A stretch of DNA of 64,000 nt from Aureococcus anophagefferens (taxonomy: Eukaryota > Sar > Pelagophyceae > Pelagomonadales > Pelagomonadaceae). The stretch covers positions 1,841,494 through 1,905,493 of the forward strand of contig NW_008705564.1 of the NCBI RefSeq assembly GCF_000186865.1, read 5' to 3'. The translations under genes were made by a program, and so were the position numbers. Below, piece by piece: positions 47,026 through 56,400 of the stretch. The notes below the pieces were generated by a model. The model worked only from the letters and a program-made list of their open reading frames with translations. It searched no databases and was not told where the DNA came from. Position 1 is the stretch's first letter. Each line of letters opens with the position of its first letter.

Positions 47026-48405
47026 ATGGACCGACGACGGGCAGCCCCGGCGGCCATCGCGTGCGTCGTCGGCCTCGCCCTGGTCGCGGCGACGCTGCGC
47101 GCCGGGCGGACGCCCCACGACGTCGCGTCCCTCGCCGCCGCCGACGGCGAGCTCGCCGCGCCCCTCGCGGCGGCCGCCGCGCCCGACGGCGAGCTCGCCA
47201 CGTCGAGCTACTCGCGCTTCGACTCGGGCCTCTTCACGTACCGGGGCCGGTTCCGGACGTCGGGCAGCAACGGCACGGACTTCGACGCCGCGGGCGCGGA
47301 GATCTCCTTCAAGCTCTACGGCCCGGCCGCGAAGCGCGTCGTCGTGAACATCACGCAGCCCATCGTCAGCGGCTACTTCGCCGAGAGCAAGTTCGCCGTC
47401 GTCGTCAACGGCGCCAAGCTCAACGAGACCTGGAGCACGCTGGCGTTAAACTTCTCGCGGCCCATGGCTTTCGAGTTCGTCTGCCCGCCCGGCGCGGCGA
47501 ACGTGTCCCTCTTCAAGAACACGGAGGCCGTCTACGGCGCGCTCCCGACGCGGCGCAAGGACATGCGCAACTTCCTGCGCTTCCACGGCGTCGCCGTCCA
47601 CTCCGAGGAGCCCGCGCGGCTCCTGAAGACGACGCGGGGCGACGACGGCGGCCGGAGGAAAAGGATCGCGGTCATCGGCGACTCCATCTCCGCGGGCGAC
47701 TGCGACACGTGCCCCGCGGACGCGAATCCCGTCGTCGCCGCCGAGGAGTTCTACTACGCCTGGCCGCGCCTCGTCTGCGCGGCCTTCGACGCGCACTGCG
47801 AGTACAACGCGTGGACGGCTCTGGGCGTCGCGGACAACTGGGACTCCGTGGGCGACATGCACCAGCTCGACGTCTACAAGCTCCAGCTCGGCAGCGACTG
47901 GGTCTCGAGCGACATCGACGTGTACAACGACTTCGACGCCTTCGCGCCCGACGCGCTCCTCGTGAACGTCGGGACCGACGACGCGTACCGGGGCTACCTC
48001 CGGAACGCGTCGTCGTTCGTCCGCGCGTACTACGAGCTCATCGAGACCGCCGTGACGCGGAGCCCGTCCATCGCCGACGTCTTCGTCATGGCGGGGCCCA
48101 TCTCCGTGTCCTACTACGAGGTCGTCGACGCGGTCATCTTGGCGTTCTCGCACGTCGAGGCCGCGGTCTCGGACACGGTCCGCCGGTTCTCCGAGCGGCT
48201 CGGCGCGGAGCGGCCCGACGTCGCCGTCCACTACCTGGGGCTCCAGCGGTACAACAGCTCCCAGTACGGCCACTTCTGCTGCGGCCACCCGTCCATCGAC
48301 AAGCACAAGTTCATGGCCCAGTCCATCGCCACGAACATCTCCGCCAGCCTCGGCTGGAACCTCGTGACCCAGCCCCTCGACATCGACGTCATAACGACGT
48401 ACTGA
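47026..48405 (+). CDS. Secreted SGNH-hydrolase (CE2-like carbohydrate esterase)
   Basis: 459 residues from the ATG at 47026. An N-terminal hydrophobic segment (AIACVVGLALVAATL, residues ~10-24) is a signal peptide or anchor. A beta-sandwich-like region (SGLFTYRGRFRTSG, AEISFKLYGPAAKRVVV) precedes the SGNH domain, the order seen in CE2 esterases. The catalytic Ser is S220 in IAVIGDSISAGD. The block III position reads VNVGTDDAY (316-319), where GxND is expected, so the Asn is replaced. The Asp/His end is CCGHPSIDKHKF (H421, H427). Several N-x-S/T sequons suggest glycosylation in the secretory route. It probably deacetylates polysaccharide. The substrate is unknown. Confidence 0.82.
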   Translation: MDRRRAAPAAIACVVGLALVAATLRAGRTPHDVASLAAADGELAAPLAAAAAPDGELATSSYSRFDSGLFTYRGRFRTSGSNGTDFDAAGAEISFKLYGPAAKRVVVNITQPIVSGYFAESKFAVVVNGAKLNETWSTLALNFSRPMAFEFVCPPGAANVSLFKNTEAVYGALPTRRKDMRNFLRFHGVAVHSEEPARLLKTTRGDDGGRRKRIAVIGDSISAGDCDTCPADANPVVAAEEFYYAWPRLVCAAFDAHCEYNAWTALGVADNWDSVGDMHQLDVYKLQLGSDWVSSDIDVYNDFDAFAPDALLVNVGTDDAYRGYLRNASSFVRAYYELIETAVTRSPSIADVFVMAGPISVSYYEVVDAVILAFSHVEAAVSDTVRRFSERLGAERPDVAVHYLGLQRYNSSQYGHFCCGHPSIDKHKFMAQSIATNISASLGWNLVTQPLDIDVITTY

Positions 48406-48554
48406 CCTTGTTCTGTTCGCGCGTCGAGCCGGATTCGCGCGTGGGGACACGTCGAGCGAGGCGCCGAGAGGGCATACACGGATCTGCCACAGCGCAGTCA
48501 CAGCCCGTGAGAATCGCTTGCTTCTCTGAGCCGACCCCGACCGACCCGGACACG

Positions 48555-49385
48555 ATGGATGCGCCCGCCCCTACGACCGCGCAACCGCCCGCGACGGACG
48601 CACCCGGGGCCGCCGCGACCGCGCCGGGCGACGCCGCCGCGACCGCGCCGGGGGACGCCCCCGCGCCGGCGCCCCCGACGCCCGACGACGGCGACGACCT
48701 CCTGGCGCCCTGCGCCGACGACTGCGCGTTGCCCGCGCGCCACCCGCGGGCGCCCCCGCGGCCCATGGAGGCCTACGCCATCTTCCTGAAGACGGCCTAC
48801 GCGTGGACGTCCGAGCGCCTCAAGAAGGACGGCAAGGGCGACCTCGACGTCCTCGAGGCCATCGCGGGCGAGTGGGCGTCGCTGCCGCCGTCGGAGCTCG
48901 CGGCGTACCGGCGCATCGCCGCGGGCGAGCGCGAGCGCTACGAGCGCGAGATGGCCCTCTTCGACGGCCCCGCGCTGCTCGCGCCTGCCGCGGCGCCGGG
49001 CCCCGGCTCGCGGAGGCCGCGCGTGAAGCGGCACCGCACGCGGAAGGACCCGAACGCGCCCAAGCGCGGCGCGTCGGCCTTCCTGCTCTTCGCGAACGCG
49101 AACCGGACCGCGCTCCGCGACGCCCACCCGGACAAGCACAACGTCGAGATCTCGAAGATGCTCGGCGCGATCTGGAAGAGCTGCGACGAGTCGACGCGCA
49201 AGCCCTACCTCGACGCCGAGGCCGCGGCCAAGTCCAAGTTCGAGGACGACATGGCGAAGTACCGCGACGCCGTGCGCGACGGCCGAGGAGGCGGCCCCGC
49301 GCCCGTCCCGCCGCCGGACGACGACGACGAGTCCGACGACGACGCGGACTCGCCGCTCGCGCCGCCGGGGGGCGCGGCGCTCTAA
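48555..49385 (+). CDS. HMG-box protein with two HMG domains
   Basis: 276 residues from the ATG at 48555. After an Ala/Pro/Asp-rich start comes a divergent HMG box (~72-135: RPMEAYAIFLKTAYAW ... WASLPPSELAAYRRIA). Then follows a canonical one (~165-235): DPNAPKRGASAFLLFANANR, EISKMLGAIWK, RKPYLDAEAAAKSKFED. The tail is acidic (DDDDESDDDADS), as in HMGB proteins. Such proteins bend DNA non-specifically in chromatin. Single exon, on the same strand as the esterase and convergent with the HPt gene. Confidence 0.9.
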   Translation: MDAPAPTTAQPPATDAPGAAATAPGDAAATAPGDAPAPAPPTPDDGDDLLAPCADDCALPARHPRAPPRPMEAYAIFLKTAYAWTSERLKKDGKGDLDVLEAIAGEWASLPPSELAAYRRIAAGERERYEREMALFDGPALLAPAAAPGPGSRRPRVKRHRTRKDPNAPKRGASAFLLFANANRTALRDAHPDKHNVEISKMLGAIWKSCDESTRKPYLDAEAAAKSKFEDDMAKYRDAVRDGRGGGPAPVPPPDDDDESDDDADSPLAPPGGAAL

Positions 49386-49470
49386 GGCGGCGGTCGAGCT
49401 AGCAGCATTAAGCGAGGGGGCAGGAGACGCGAACGGGGGAGATGTCTTCAAGTTGCGTGGTGGTGGCGGC

Positions 49471-50014
49471 TCAGTTCGCGCCGGCGGCCTCGAGCGTCTC
49501 CCGCGCGGTCTCGGCCCAGGTCCGGATCTGGCCCACGTAGCGGTCGAGCCGGTCGACGGACGCACTCGCCGCGTCGAGGTCGTCGTCGGACGCCTTGCCC
49601 TCGCGCTCGCGGCCCCACGTCTCGAGCGCCGCCGACGATTTGTGCACGCGCTCCATGGACAGGTTGCCCGCGACGCCCTTGATGGAGTGGCTCGCGATGC
49701 GCACCTTCAGCGGCCAGTCGTCCTTCTTCCCGGCGACGGCCTCGCGCATCGTGTCGACGTGGCTCGAGAACTCGCCGAGCGCGTCGTTGAGCAGGTCGAC
49801 GGCGAAGTCGACGTCGTTGTCCACCTGCGGCGGGCGACGGGGTCGGGCGGCGCGCGCGCGGGTCGCGCGCGGCGCGGCGCACCATCTCCAGGAGGCCCTC
49901 GACGTTGACGAGGGCGCCGAGGTCCTCGTCCTCCGGCGCTGGAGCCGCGGGCTCGTCGCTCTTGGCCTTCTTATTGTCCGTGCTCGCGTCGGCATCCTCG
50001 TTTTCGCGCTTCAT
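49471..50014 (-). CDS. Histidine phosphotransfer (HPt) protein, two exons
   Basis: Exon 1 is 50014-49883 and exon 2 is 49824-49471, with a 58-nt intron (GTGCGC...CGCCGCAG, 49825-49882), phase 0. The product is 161 residues. HPt proteins relay phosphate between hybrid histidine kinases and response regulators. Exon 1 gives MKRENEDADASTDNKKAKSD and LVNVEGLLEM. Exon 2 gives VDNDVDFAVDLLNDALGEF, IASHSIKGVAGNLSMERV with the phosphoacceptor H90 in the HxxKG motif, and SSAALETWGREREG. Without splicing, each half is open in a different frame, which supports the intron. Ends in LEAAGAN. It indicates a two-component phosphorelay in this organism. Confidence 0.9.
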
Positions 50015-50265
50015 GGTGCGTGCGCGGTACGGTGGGCGCCGGAGCGGGCGGTCGCGGCCCTACCGCTTGCCCAGGGACCGATCGCCGGAGCAAAACTCAA
50101 CACGAGAGACGCTCGCGCCAGACTGCGCAAGCAATCTTGGGATTTTTCACACTTCACCTCCGACCTGGAACTTCAAGCACCCACATTCAGGCAGCCCACG
50201 ATGGCTACGGCCTCGTCAGCGTCTTCGTGAGCGCGCGGCGCGTCGCTCGTATACCCGGGAAAACC

Positions 50266-51345
50266 ATGCGCTATGACAACCCGGGGCGCCGGAAGACGAT
50301 GCCGTTCCTGCTGTCCGTCTACGCGGTCGCCGTGGGCATCCTCGCCGCCGCGTCCGTGCGCCTCGCCGCCGTCGCCGGCGGCGGCGCCTTCGCCGCGAGC
50401 GCCGTCGTCCACGCGTTTCTCCTCGGCTGGTGCTACGTCGGCTGCGTCTTTCTGGACCCGGGCGTCTTCGCGCGGAGCGGCCGCGGCGACGAGGCGCCCG
50501 CGGACGACGGCGGCCGCTACTGCCGCGAGTGCAGGGTCCACACGCCCTGGGGCGTGACGCACTGCCACGACTGCTGCGTATGCGTCGTCCGCATGGACCA
50601 CCACTGCGCCGTCGTCGGCTGCTGCGTCGGCGACGGCAACCTCGAGCACTTCGAGGGCTGCGTGTACTTCGCGCAGACGCTGTCGTACCACGTCTACCTC
50701 GCCGTCGCCTGCTGGTTCGCGGCGACCTTCGCCGAGGACCCCGAGCCGGCGCTCGGCGTCGTCCTCGCCGTCGGCGCGGCCGCGGGCTTCTGCGCCGTCG
50801 CGTGCGCGGCGCCCCTGCCCCTGCGGCGGCTCGGCCTCGCGCGGGGCAAGCGGCACCGGCTCGACCGGGGCGCGTCGCCGGAGTCGCCGGCGAAGCGCCT
50901 CGTGGCGCTGCCGCGGACGAAGGTCTGCGGGCCCTGCTCCCTGCCGCGGAGCCTCACGGCCGACGACGTCGCGGCCATCCGCGCCGAGTTCCTCGAGGCG
51001 AGGCCGTCGCTCTTCCGCGACGAGCCCGCGCCGCCGCCGCTGGCCGTGCCCATGCCCGCGCCGCCCACGTCGCCGCCGCCGGAGGCGGCGACGCGCCTGC
51101 TCGGGCTGCCCGTCGGCGGCGGCGGCGGCGGCGGCGACTTCTCGGGCCTCCCCGCGGCCGCGCCGGCCGCGCCGGCGCCCGGCGACGCCGCGCCGCCGCG
51201 GACCTACGCGACGCCGGCGTTCACAGGCGGCCTCTTCCGGAGCGACGCCGCGGACGACGACGGCGCGACGGTCGCGTCGCCCGAGTCGCCCCAGTACACC
51301 GTCGTCCGCGACGCGGCGTCGGGGCGCCTGTCGAGCCGGCTCTAA
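50266..51345 (+). CDS. DHHC-type palmitoyltransferase with atypical CRD
   Basis: 359 residues from the ATG at 50266. Two N-terminal membrane segments (PFLLSVYAVAVGILAAASV and AASAVVHAFLLGWCYVGCVF) and two after the catalytic domain (LSYHVYLAVACWFAATF, LGVVLAVGAAAGFCAVACAA) fit the four-span DHHC topology. The Cys-rich domain reads YCRECRVHTPWGVTHCHDCC and RMDHHCAVVGCCVGDGN, with DHHC at 111-114. The usual HCPWxNNCVG is HCAVVGCCVG here, so the Pro-Trp and Asn residues are lost. The C-terminal ~190 residues are Ala/Pro-rich and disordered. The last codons lie in a short tandem duplication (51340-51490), so the true ancestral end may differ. Confidence 0.88.
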   Translation: MRYDNPGRRKTMPFLLSVYAVAVGILAAASVRLAAVAGGGAFAASAVVHAFLLGWCYVGCVFLDPGVFARSGRGDEAPADDGGRYCRECRVHTPWGVTHCHDCCVCVVRMDHHCAVVGCCVGDGNLEHFEGCVYFAQTLSYHVYLAVACWFAATFAEDPEPALGVVLAVGAAAGFCAVACAAPLPLRRLGLARGKRHRLDRGASPESPAKRLVALPRTKVCGPCSLPRSLTADDVAAIRAEFLEARPSLFRDEPAPPPLAVPMPAPPTSPPPEAATRLLGLPVGGGGGGGDFSGLPAAAPAAPAPGDAAPPRTYATPAFTGGLFRSDAADDDGATVASPESPQYTVVRDAASGRLSSRL

Positions 51346-51490
51346 CCCCTAGCGGCCCTAGGCGGCACCACTGGAGCAGCATCGTCGGCTTGAGCATCAT
51401 GTCCCCGTCTCTAACCCTAGGCCTTAGGCGGCACCATGCCCGCGGACTGGAGCAGCGTCGTCAGCTTGAGCATCATGTCCCGGCTCTCCG
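51340..51490. repeat. Degenerate ~70-bp tandem duplication of the end of the Tic40-like gene
   Basis: TCTAACCCCTAG, TAGGCGGCACCA, CTGGAGCAGC and TTGAGCATCATGTCCC at 51342-51404 recur in the same order at 51411-51482, inside the 3' coding end of the minus-strand STI1-like gene. The left copy lies outside that gene and supplies the stop region of the DHHC gene. The left copy lacks a ~14-bp block (TGCCCGCGGA and a few bases). Confidence 0.85.
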
Positions 51491-52094
51491 GGTCGGCCAT
51501 GTGGCGCTGGAGCGCGGCCTGGCCCTCGCCGCCCATGACGTCCTTCATGATCTCCTGGAACTTGGGCTTCTGGAGCATGGTCATGATCTCCGGGTCGTTC
51601 ATGAGCTTGAAGATCTCGTCCGGCGCGAGGCCCCCGGGGATCGACCCGTCGCCGCCCGCGAGCGACTCGAGGTCGTCGAGCGTCGACGGGTCGACGGCCT
51701 TGGTCGGGTCCATCATGGCCTCGGCGCGGCCCCGGTTGAAGCGGTCGAGGACCTCGGGCGCCGCGCGGCCGGCGAGGCGCGCGTCCTTCAGTCGGCGCCG
51801 CAGCTCGTCGGCCTCGACGCAGTCGCTGTAGTCGACGCCGCGCAAATCGAGCTCCGCCGTCAGCTCGCCGACGCGCATGTCCGACGTCTCCTTGCCGTCG
51901 CCGAAGACGTCGGAGGCTGCGGCGTCGGGCGGCGACGCGTCGGACGCGTCCGAAGCGTCGGAAGCGCCGGCGTCGGCGGCGGACGCGCCGTCGCCGCGCG
52001 TTTTGCCGAAGCGCCGCACCAGCGCTGGTCTTTGCGGCGCGGGTGCGAGGAACGCCGCGGCGCACCAGGCGCAGCAGAGCGTGACGCGGAGCAT
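51417..52094 (-). CDS. Plastid-targeted protein with SAP-like and STI1/Tic40-type domains
   Basis: 225 residues from the ATG at 52094. The start MLRVTLCCAWCAAAFLAPAP is a signal peptide with an AF-type plastid motif. A disordered Ala/Ser/Asp stretch follows, then a small helix-extended-helix (MRVGELTAELDLRGVDYSDC, ADELRRRLKDARL) resembling the SAP-like fold. The C-terminus is an STI1-type helical repeat: DEIFKLMNDPEIMTMLQKPK, FQEIMKDVMGGEGQAALQRH, MLKLTTLLQSAGM, as in Hop, Hip and the plastid import co-chaperone Tic40. A co-chaperone role in the plastid stroma or import path is inferred. It converges with the DHHC gene, only 71 bp between stops. Confidence 0.82.
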   Translation of the reverse strand: MLRVTLCCAWCAAAFLAPAPQRPALVRRFGKTRGDGASAADAGASDASDASDASPPDAAASDVFGDGKETSDMRVGELTAELDLRGVDYSDCVEADELRRRLKDARLAGRAAPEVLDRFNRGRAEAMMDPTKAVDPSTLDDLESLAGGDGSIPGGLAPDEIFKLMNDPEIMTMLQKPKFQEIMKDVMGGEGQAALQRHMADPESRDMMLKLTTLLQSAGMVPPKA

Positions 52095-52472
52095 GGCAAC
52101 GCGGCGGACGGCAACCGAGCCGACGCTCTCAAGACGCCGACATCTCTCTCTCTCTCTCCGAGAGCCCGACATTCGCGCGCCAAACCAGGGCCGGGGCATT
52201 TTGAATGTTTTGTCACGCACTTCAACGCGCCTCTGTCATGGCCACAGGCGCGTCAAACCCCGCCCAACCCACCAAAAAAACATCACGCGCAGCCTACTAC
52301 GTCTGGCGCGGCGATGACACGAAAGTTTACACGAAGGCCCCGCCGGCTTGCTTGGCCTGGACGGGGCTGACGGGAGATATGCATGAAGGGGGGTATGTGC
52401 ATGCAGACGATGGCCCGGGGACGGGCGACGGCGCCGCAGTCGCGGCGCGCGTGGGGGGGGGGGGGGGGGGGG
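52095..52472. other. Region between the Tic40-like gene and the assembly gap
   Basis: Contains a (TC)n tract at ~52144-52160 in the presumed promoter of the Tic40-like gene, CCACCAAAAAAACATCACGC near 52268, and a run of 20 G (52453-52472) abutting the gap. The C-terminal part of the gene to the right may continue here on the minus strand, but the poly-G run makes frame assignment unsafe. Confidence 0.5.
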
Positions 52473-52522
52473 NNNNNNNNNNNNNNNNNNNNNNNNNNNN
52501 NNNNNNNNNNNNNNNNNNNNNN
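52473..52522. other. Assembly gap (50 N) next to a poly-G run
   Basis: Exactly 50 N follow 20 consecutive G. The round number suggests a placeholder gap of unknown true size at a hard-to-sequence homopolymer. Confidence 0.98.
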
Positions 52523-53133
52523 CGGACCGTCTCGCGCTCGTGCGGGTCCGACGCGTCGTCGCCGGAGCCGCCGGACGCGGCCTCGACGAGGCGCTCGCGG
52601 AGCTCGTCGAGCTGGACGCGCACGGCGAGCCCGTCGCCCGCGAAGCACTCCAAATTCCGCAACGTCAACCGCTTGAGCTCCTCGAGCCGGCCGGGGCTCA
52701 GCGCCGCGAGCCGGTCCACCTCGGGCGTGTAGGGCGAGTCGCCGGGCCGCGCGAGACACGACTTCCGCCGCACGGTCGGGGGCGCCGGGCGGCGGCGCTT
52801 CGTCGGGGACGGGCTCCGGAAGCCCGCGGAAGCCGCGGAATCGTCGCCGTCCGAGTCCCACGCGTCGAAGTCGAGGCGCAGGGGCGTGCAGGCCTCGGAG
52901 CCGCAGGACGAGGCGCTCCCGGCCGACTCGAAGCCGTCGAGGCCCGCCGCCCCGCGCTTGCGGGACGGGCCGGGGCCGGGGGCGTCAAACGCGGTCTCGT
53001 CGAAGGAGATAAACCGGGGCCGCCGGCACGGCGCCCCTTTCTCGATGGTCACCATGGGCACGGGCACGTTCAGGGGGCCGGCGACGCGCCGGAGCGGCCG
53101 CGTGGGGCTCACGAGCTTCACTCCCGCGTCCAT
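52523..53133 (-). CDS. Unrecognised Pro/Arg-rich protein, 3' end lost in the gap
   Basis: About 203 residues from the ATG at 53133 (MDAGVKLVSPTRPLRRVA) to the gap. The sequence is mostly disordered with short conserved-looking islands: RPRFISFDETAFDAPGPG, CTPLRLDFDAWDSDGDD, FRSPSPTKRRRPAPPTVR, and a helical end (LSPGRLEELKRLTLRNLECF, VRVQLDELRERLVEAAS). SPxK/R motifs suggest proline-directed phosphorylation. No domain recognised. An upstream TTG in frame (53142) is ignored in favour of the ATG. Confidence 0.6.
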
Positions 53134-53420
53134 TGTCGGCAACCAGCTGATGCTCTCGCAGGGCTATTCTCGCTCTCAAAGAATCAGTGCAAGGTGATGC
53201 GCTCAACAAATCGCGCGAATCAACGGATTTGCGCGCGGCGTCGGCAGTGCGGGCGCGCGGATATCTCGCCCACCCGTAGGAAGGCCGCGGCGCATGGCAC
53301 GGGCTCGTCTACACACGTGAGAGGCACCGGCCCTACTCAGCGGCACGAAGAGGCAGCGCGCGCCGACTCCCAACGCCCGCTCCCCTCGATCGAAGCGACC
53401 TTATGTAAAACGCGAATTTC

Positions 53421-56400
53421 CTACGGCGCCGTCGCCGCCACCGCCAGCTCCGGCGCCGCCTCCTCGGCGGCCGGCGCGGCGTCGTCCTCCGCGCCCGAGT
53501 CCTCGCCGTCGTCGTCGACGAGCACGGCCATGTGGTCGACGGGCTGCGCGTCGGCCGAGTCGCCGATGTCGAGGCTGCCGCCCGTCGACTCGATGGGGAA
53601 GCCGCCCGTCGAGTTCGTCGACTCCGTCATCTGGAAGGACTGCGTCGGCGCCGTGGACGCGGGCGTGAGCGGCCGCGCGCCCTTGGACGGGAGCGTCTTC
53701 GCGAGCCACGCGTAGGTGTTGGGCCCGAGGCCCTTGCCGCGCTGGTGGAGCTGGTGCAGCGCCGCCGCGGACACGGGCACGGACACGGAGCTCCGCACGG
53801 GCGACGCCGCGCCCGAGCCCGCCACGTGCGCGCGGAGCAGCGCGTCCGAGAGCACGAAGGCCTTGGCGCCCGGCGACAGGCGCACGGCGCGGCTCTCCTT
53901 GGCCGCGATGCCGACGATGCAGACGGCGTGGACCTCGCGGCGGCCCAACGCCGTCGACGACGACGACGGCGTGTCCTCGACGTCCATGGACAGCGCGTCG
54001 CGCGCGAGGCTCTTCCGCGTGCGCTCCTCGGGCGGCCGCTCCGCGTAGACGACGGCCGTGCCCCGGATGAGCAGCAGGCTGTGCGCCGCGTCGACCGTGA
54101 CCACGGACGACCCCCTCTGGTTGAGCTTCGCCGCGGACTTGAAGCCCTCGGCCGCCTTCATCGCGGTCCGCGCGCGCGCCCAGTAGCCCGTTCCGTGGGG
54201 CGGCTCCGGCTCCGGCGGCGGCGCGCTCTCCGAGCCGCGCTTGCGCAGGCCGACGGCGCCGAGCTTCATGACCTTGGAGACGCTCTTCTTGAAGCGGAGG
54301 TTGCGGCCCGGCGTCGTCGCGGACGTCGGCGACTCGGGCGCCTCGTCGTCGTCCTCGTCCATCGTCGACATCGGCGACGCGGGCGACTGCGAGCCCGAGG
54401 GGCGCCGCTCCGGCGAGCGGAACGTCGACGCGCGCCGCGCGGCCTTGATCTTGTTCCAGCCCGACTGGAAGACGGACTGGCGCGAGTTCGCGCGCCGCGG
54501 CCGGTCCGAGAAGCTCAGCCCCTCGGTCGTCGACGTCCGCCCGCGGAAGCTCGGGTAGCGCGCGGGCTCGCCGTCGAGCTCCGGCACCTCGACGAACGTC
54601 GCGTCCTTCTCGAGCGCCTTCAACGCGGCCTTGGGCAGGTCCTGGAAGTCCGCGTAGTCGTGGAGCGCGGAGAGCACGACCATCCACCACAAGCCCCGGC
54701 GCACGCCGTCGTGGCGCTCCGCGAGCGCGAGCATCTCCTTGCGGTCGAAGAAGACGAGGTGCACCATGGACAGCGTCCGGTACGTCGCCGTGAACGGCAG
54801 CTCGAGGAGCTGCTCCTCGAGGCAGCACACGGCGCCCGCGCTGAGGATGACCTCCTCCGACGTCGCCGTCGACCGCGACGTCTCGTGCTGCTCCCTGTCG
54901 TGGACGAGGCGCACGGAGCCACGCGCGATGACGAACCAGCCGTGGCGGCCGTGGTGCTCGAGGCGCCGCTCCAGGGACCGCTCGCCCTCCAAAGCCAGCG
55001 TCTGGTGCGCCAACAAAATCTCCGAGCGGCACGCGTCGTCGTCGTGGATGAGGTCGTCGAGCTGCGCTTCCGTCAGGGGCCGCAGGAACGGCACGTCCCG
55101 CACGAGCGTCTTGATGGGCGGCATCTGCTCCGTGTAGGGGTGCTGGCTCAGCTTGATGCGCGCGGCGTTGATGTGGCGCTCGCACTCGCCGAGCTCCTTC
55201 GCCGTGATGTGGCCGTGCTCCCGCGACTCCTTCATGAGCTCGTGCTGCCGCACGAGAACGAACGACGCCGCGACCTGGGTCTTGATGGCGTTCGCCGACT
55301 CCGGGAACACGTCGATGTACTCGGCGATGGTCGCCTTGGCCATGGCCTGCATCTTCGCGACCTCCTCGACGAGCGCCTCCTGCACGGGCCCCGCGTCGAC
55401 GATCTCCTCCGCGGCGAGCGCGTGCTCGACGTCCTCGTGCGCGTGGATGAAGTTGTAGGCCACCTCGAACACGAAGGCCATGCGCCGGAAGATGACGCCC
55501 TGGACGGACTCGCGCACGCGCTCCGAGGGGATGTACGTGTTGAGGTACTGGATGCGGCTCAGCCGCGCCTTGGGCCACAAATCGTGCGCCTCGAGCCGCT
55601 CCCACTCGTCCAGCGGCCGCGACTCGTCGTCGGTCTGCATGTCCACGTTCTCCACGAGCACGCGCAACCCGTGGGGCGTGAGGCGGCCGTGCGTGAAGGC
55701 GACGTGGTAGTTGGCCTTGATGGCCCAGAGGCACCGCGCGCGCGACTCCGCGAGCATCTCGCGGCCGCCCTCGACCGTCGACGAGCTCGAACTCCGCGAC
55801 AGGGACGACACGCGGAGGGGCGCGTAGGCCGGGCCCTTGGGGTCGCTGTGGACGAAGGTGCCCGAGTCCGGCGACGTAGACGGCGGGCTCTTCGGCGCCG
55901 ACGCGAAGCGCGCGGCGACGCCGTCGAAGACGCGCCGCGCGAAGCCCGGCGTCGACGACGACGCCTCGGAGCCGCCGCGGCTCGACCGGCCGTCGTCGTC
56001 GCCGAAGCTCGTGGGCGCCCGGGCGGTCATCTCGACGCCGGCCTCCGCGAAGGACACGCGGCGCGCGCTCTGGGTGCGCCCCTCGTCCGACGACGCGGCG
56101 AGCTGCTGGCGCATCTCCTCGGAGAGGCGGTCCCGCGTGCTCGGCCGCTTCTCCTGCTTCGACCGCTCGCCGAAGAAGTCGCCGGAGAGGAGCGGCGCGG
56201 CGAACGCGGACGACGACGTCGAGCTCGTCGGGAGCGGGTTCAGCGGCGACGCGCCGCCCGTGCCGTGGTGCGCGGAGACGGCGTGGTTCTTGAGCACGGC
56301 GGACCCCGTGACCTTCGCCAAAATCTCGTCGTTGCGCATGCTCCGCCGCTCCTTCAGGGGCGCCTTGCCGCCGTCGAGGTTTAAAAAGCGCGGCGCGACG

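Noticed and set aside
46926..49385. An 819-residue plus-strand frame covering the esterase and HMG-box genes
   Set aside because: Only its last 276 residues (from 48555) are the HMG-box protein. The rest is an out-of-frame reading of the esterase.
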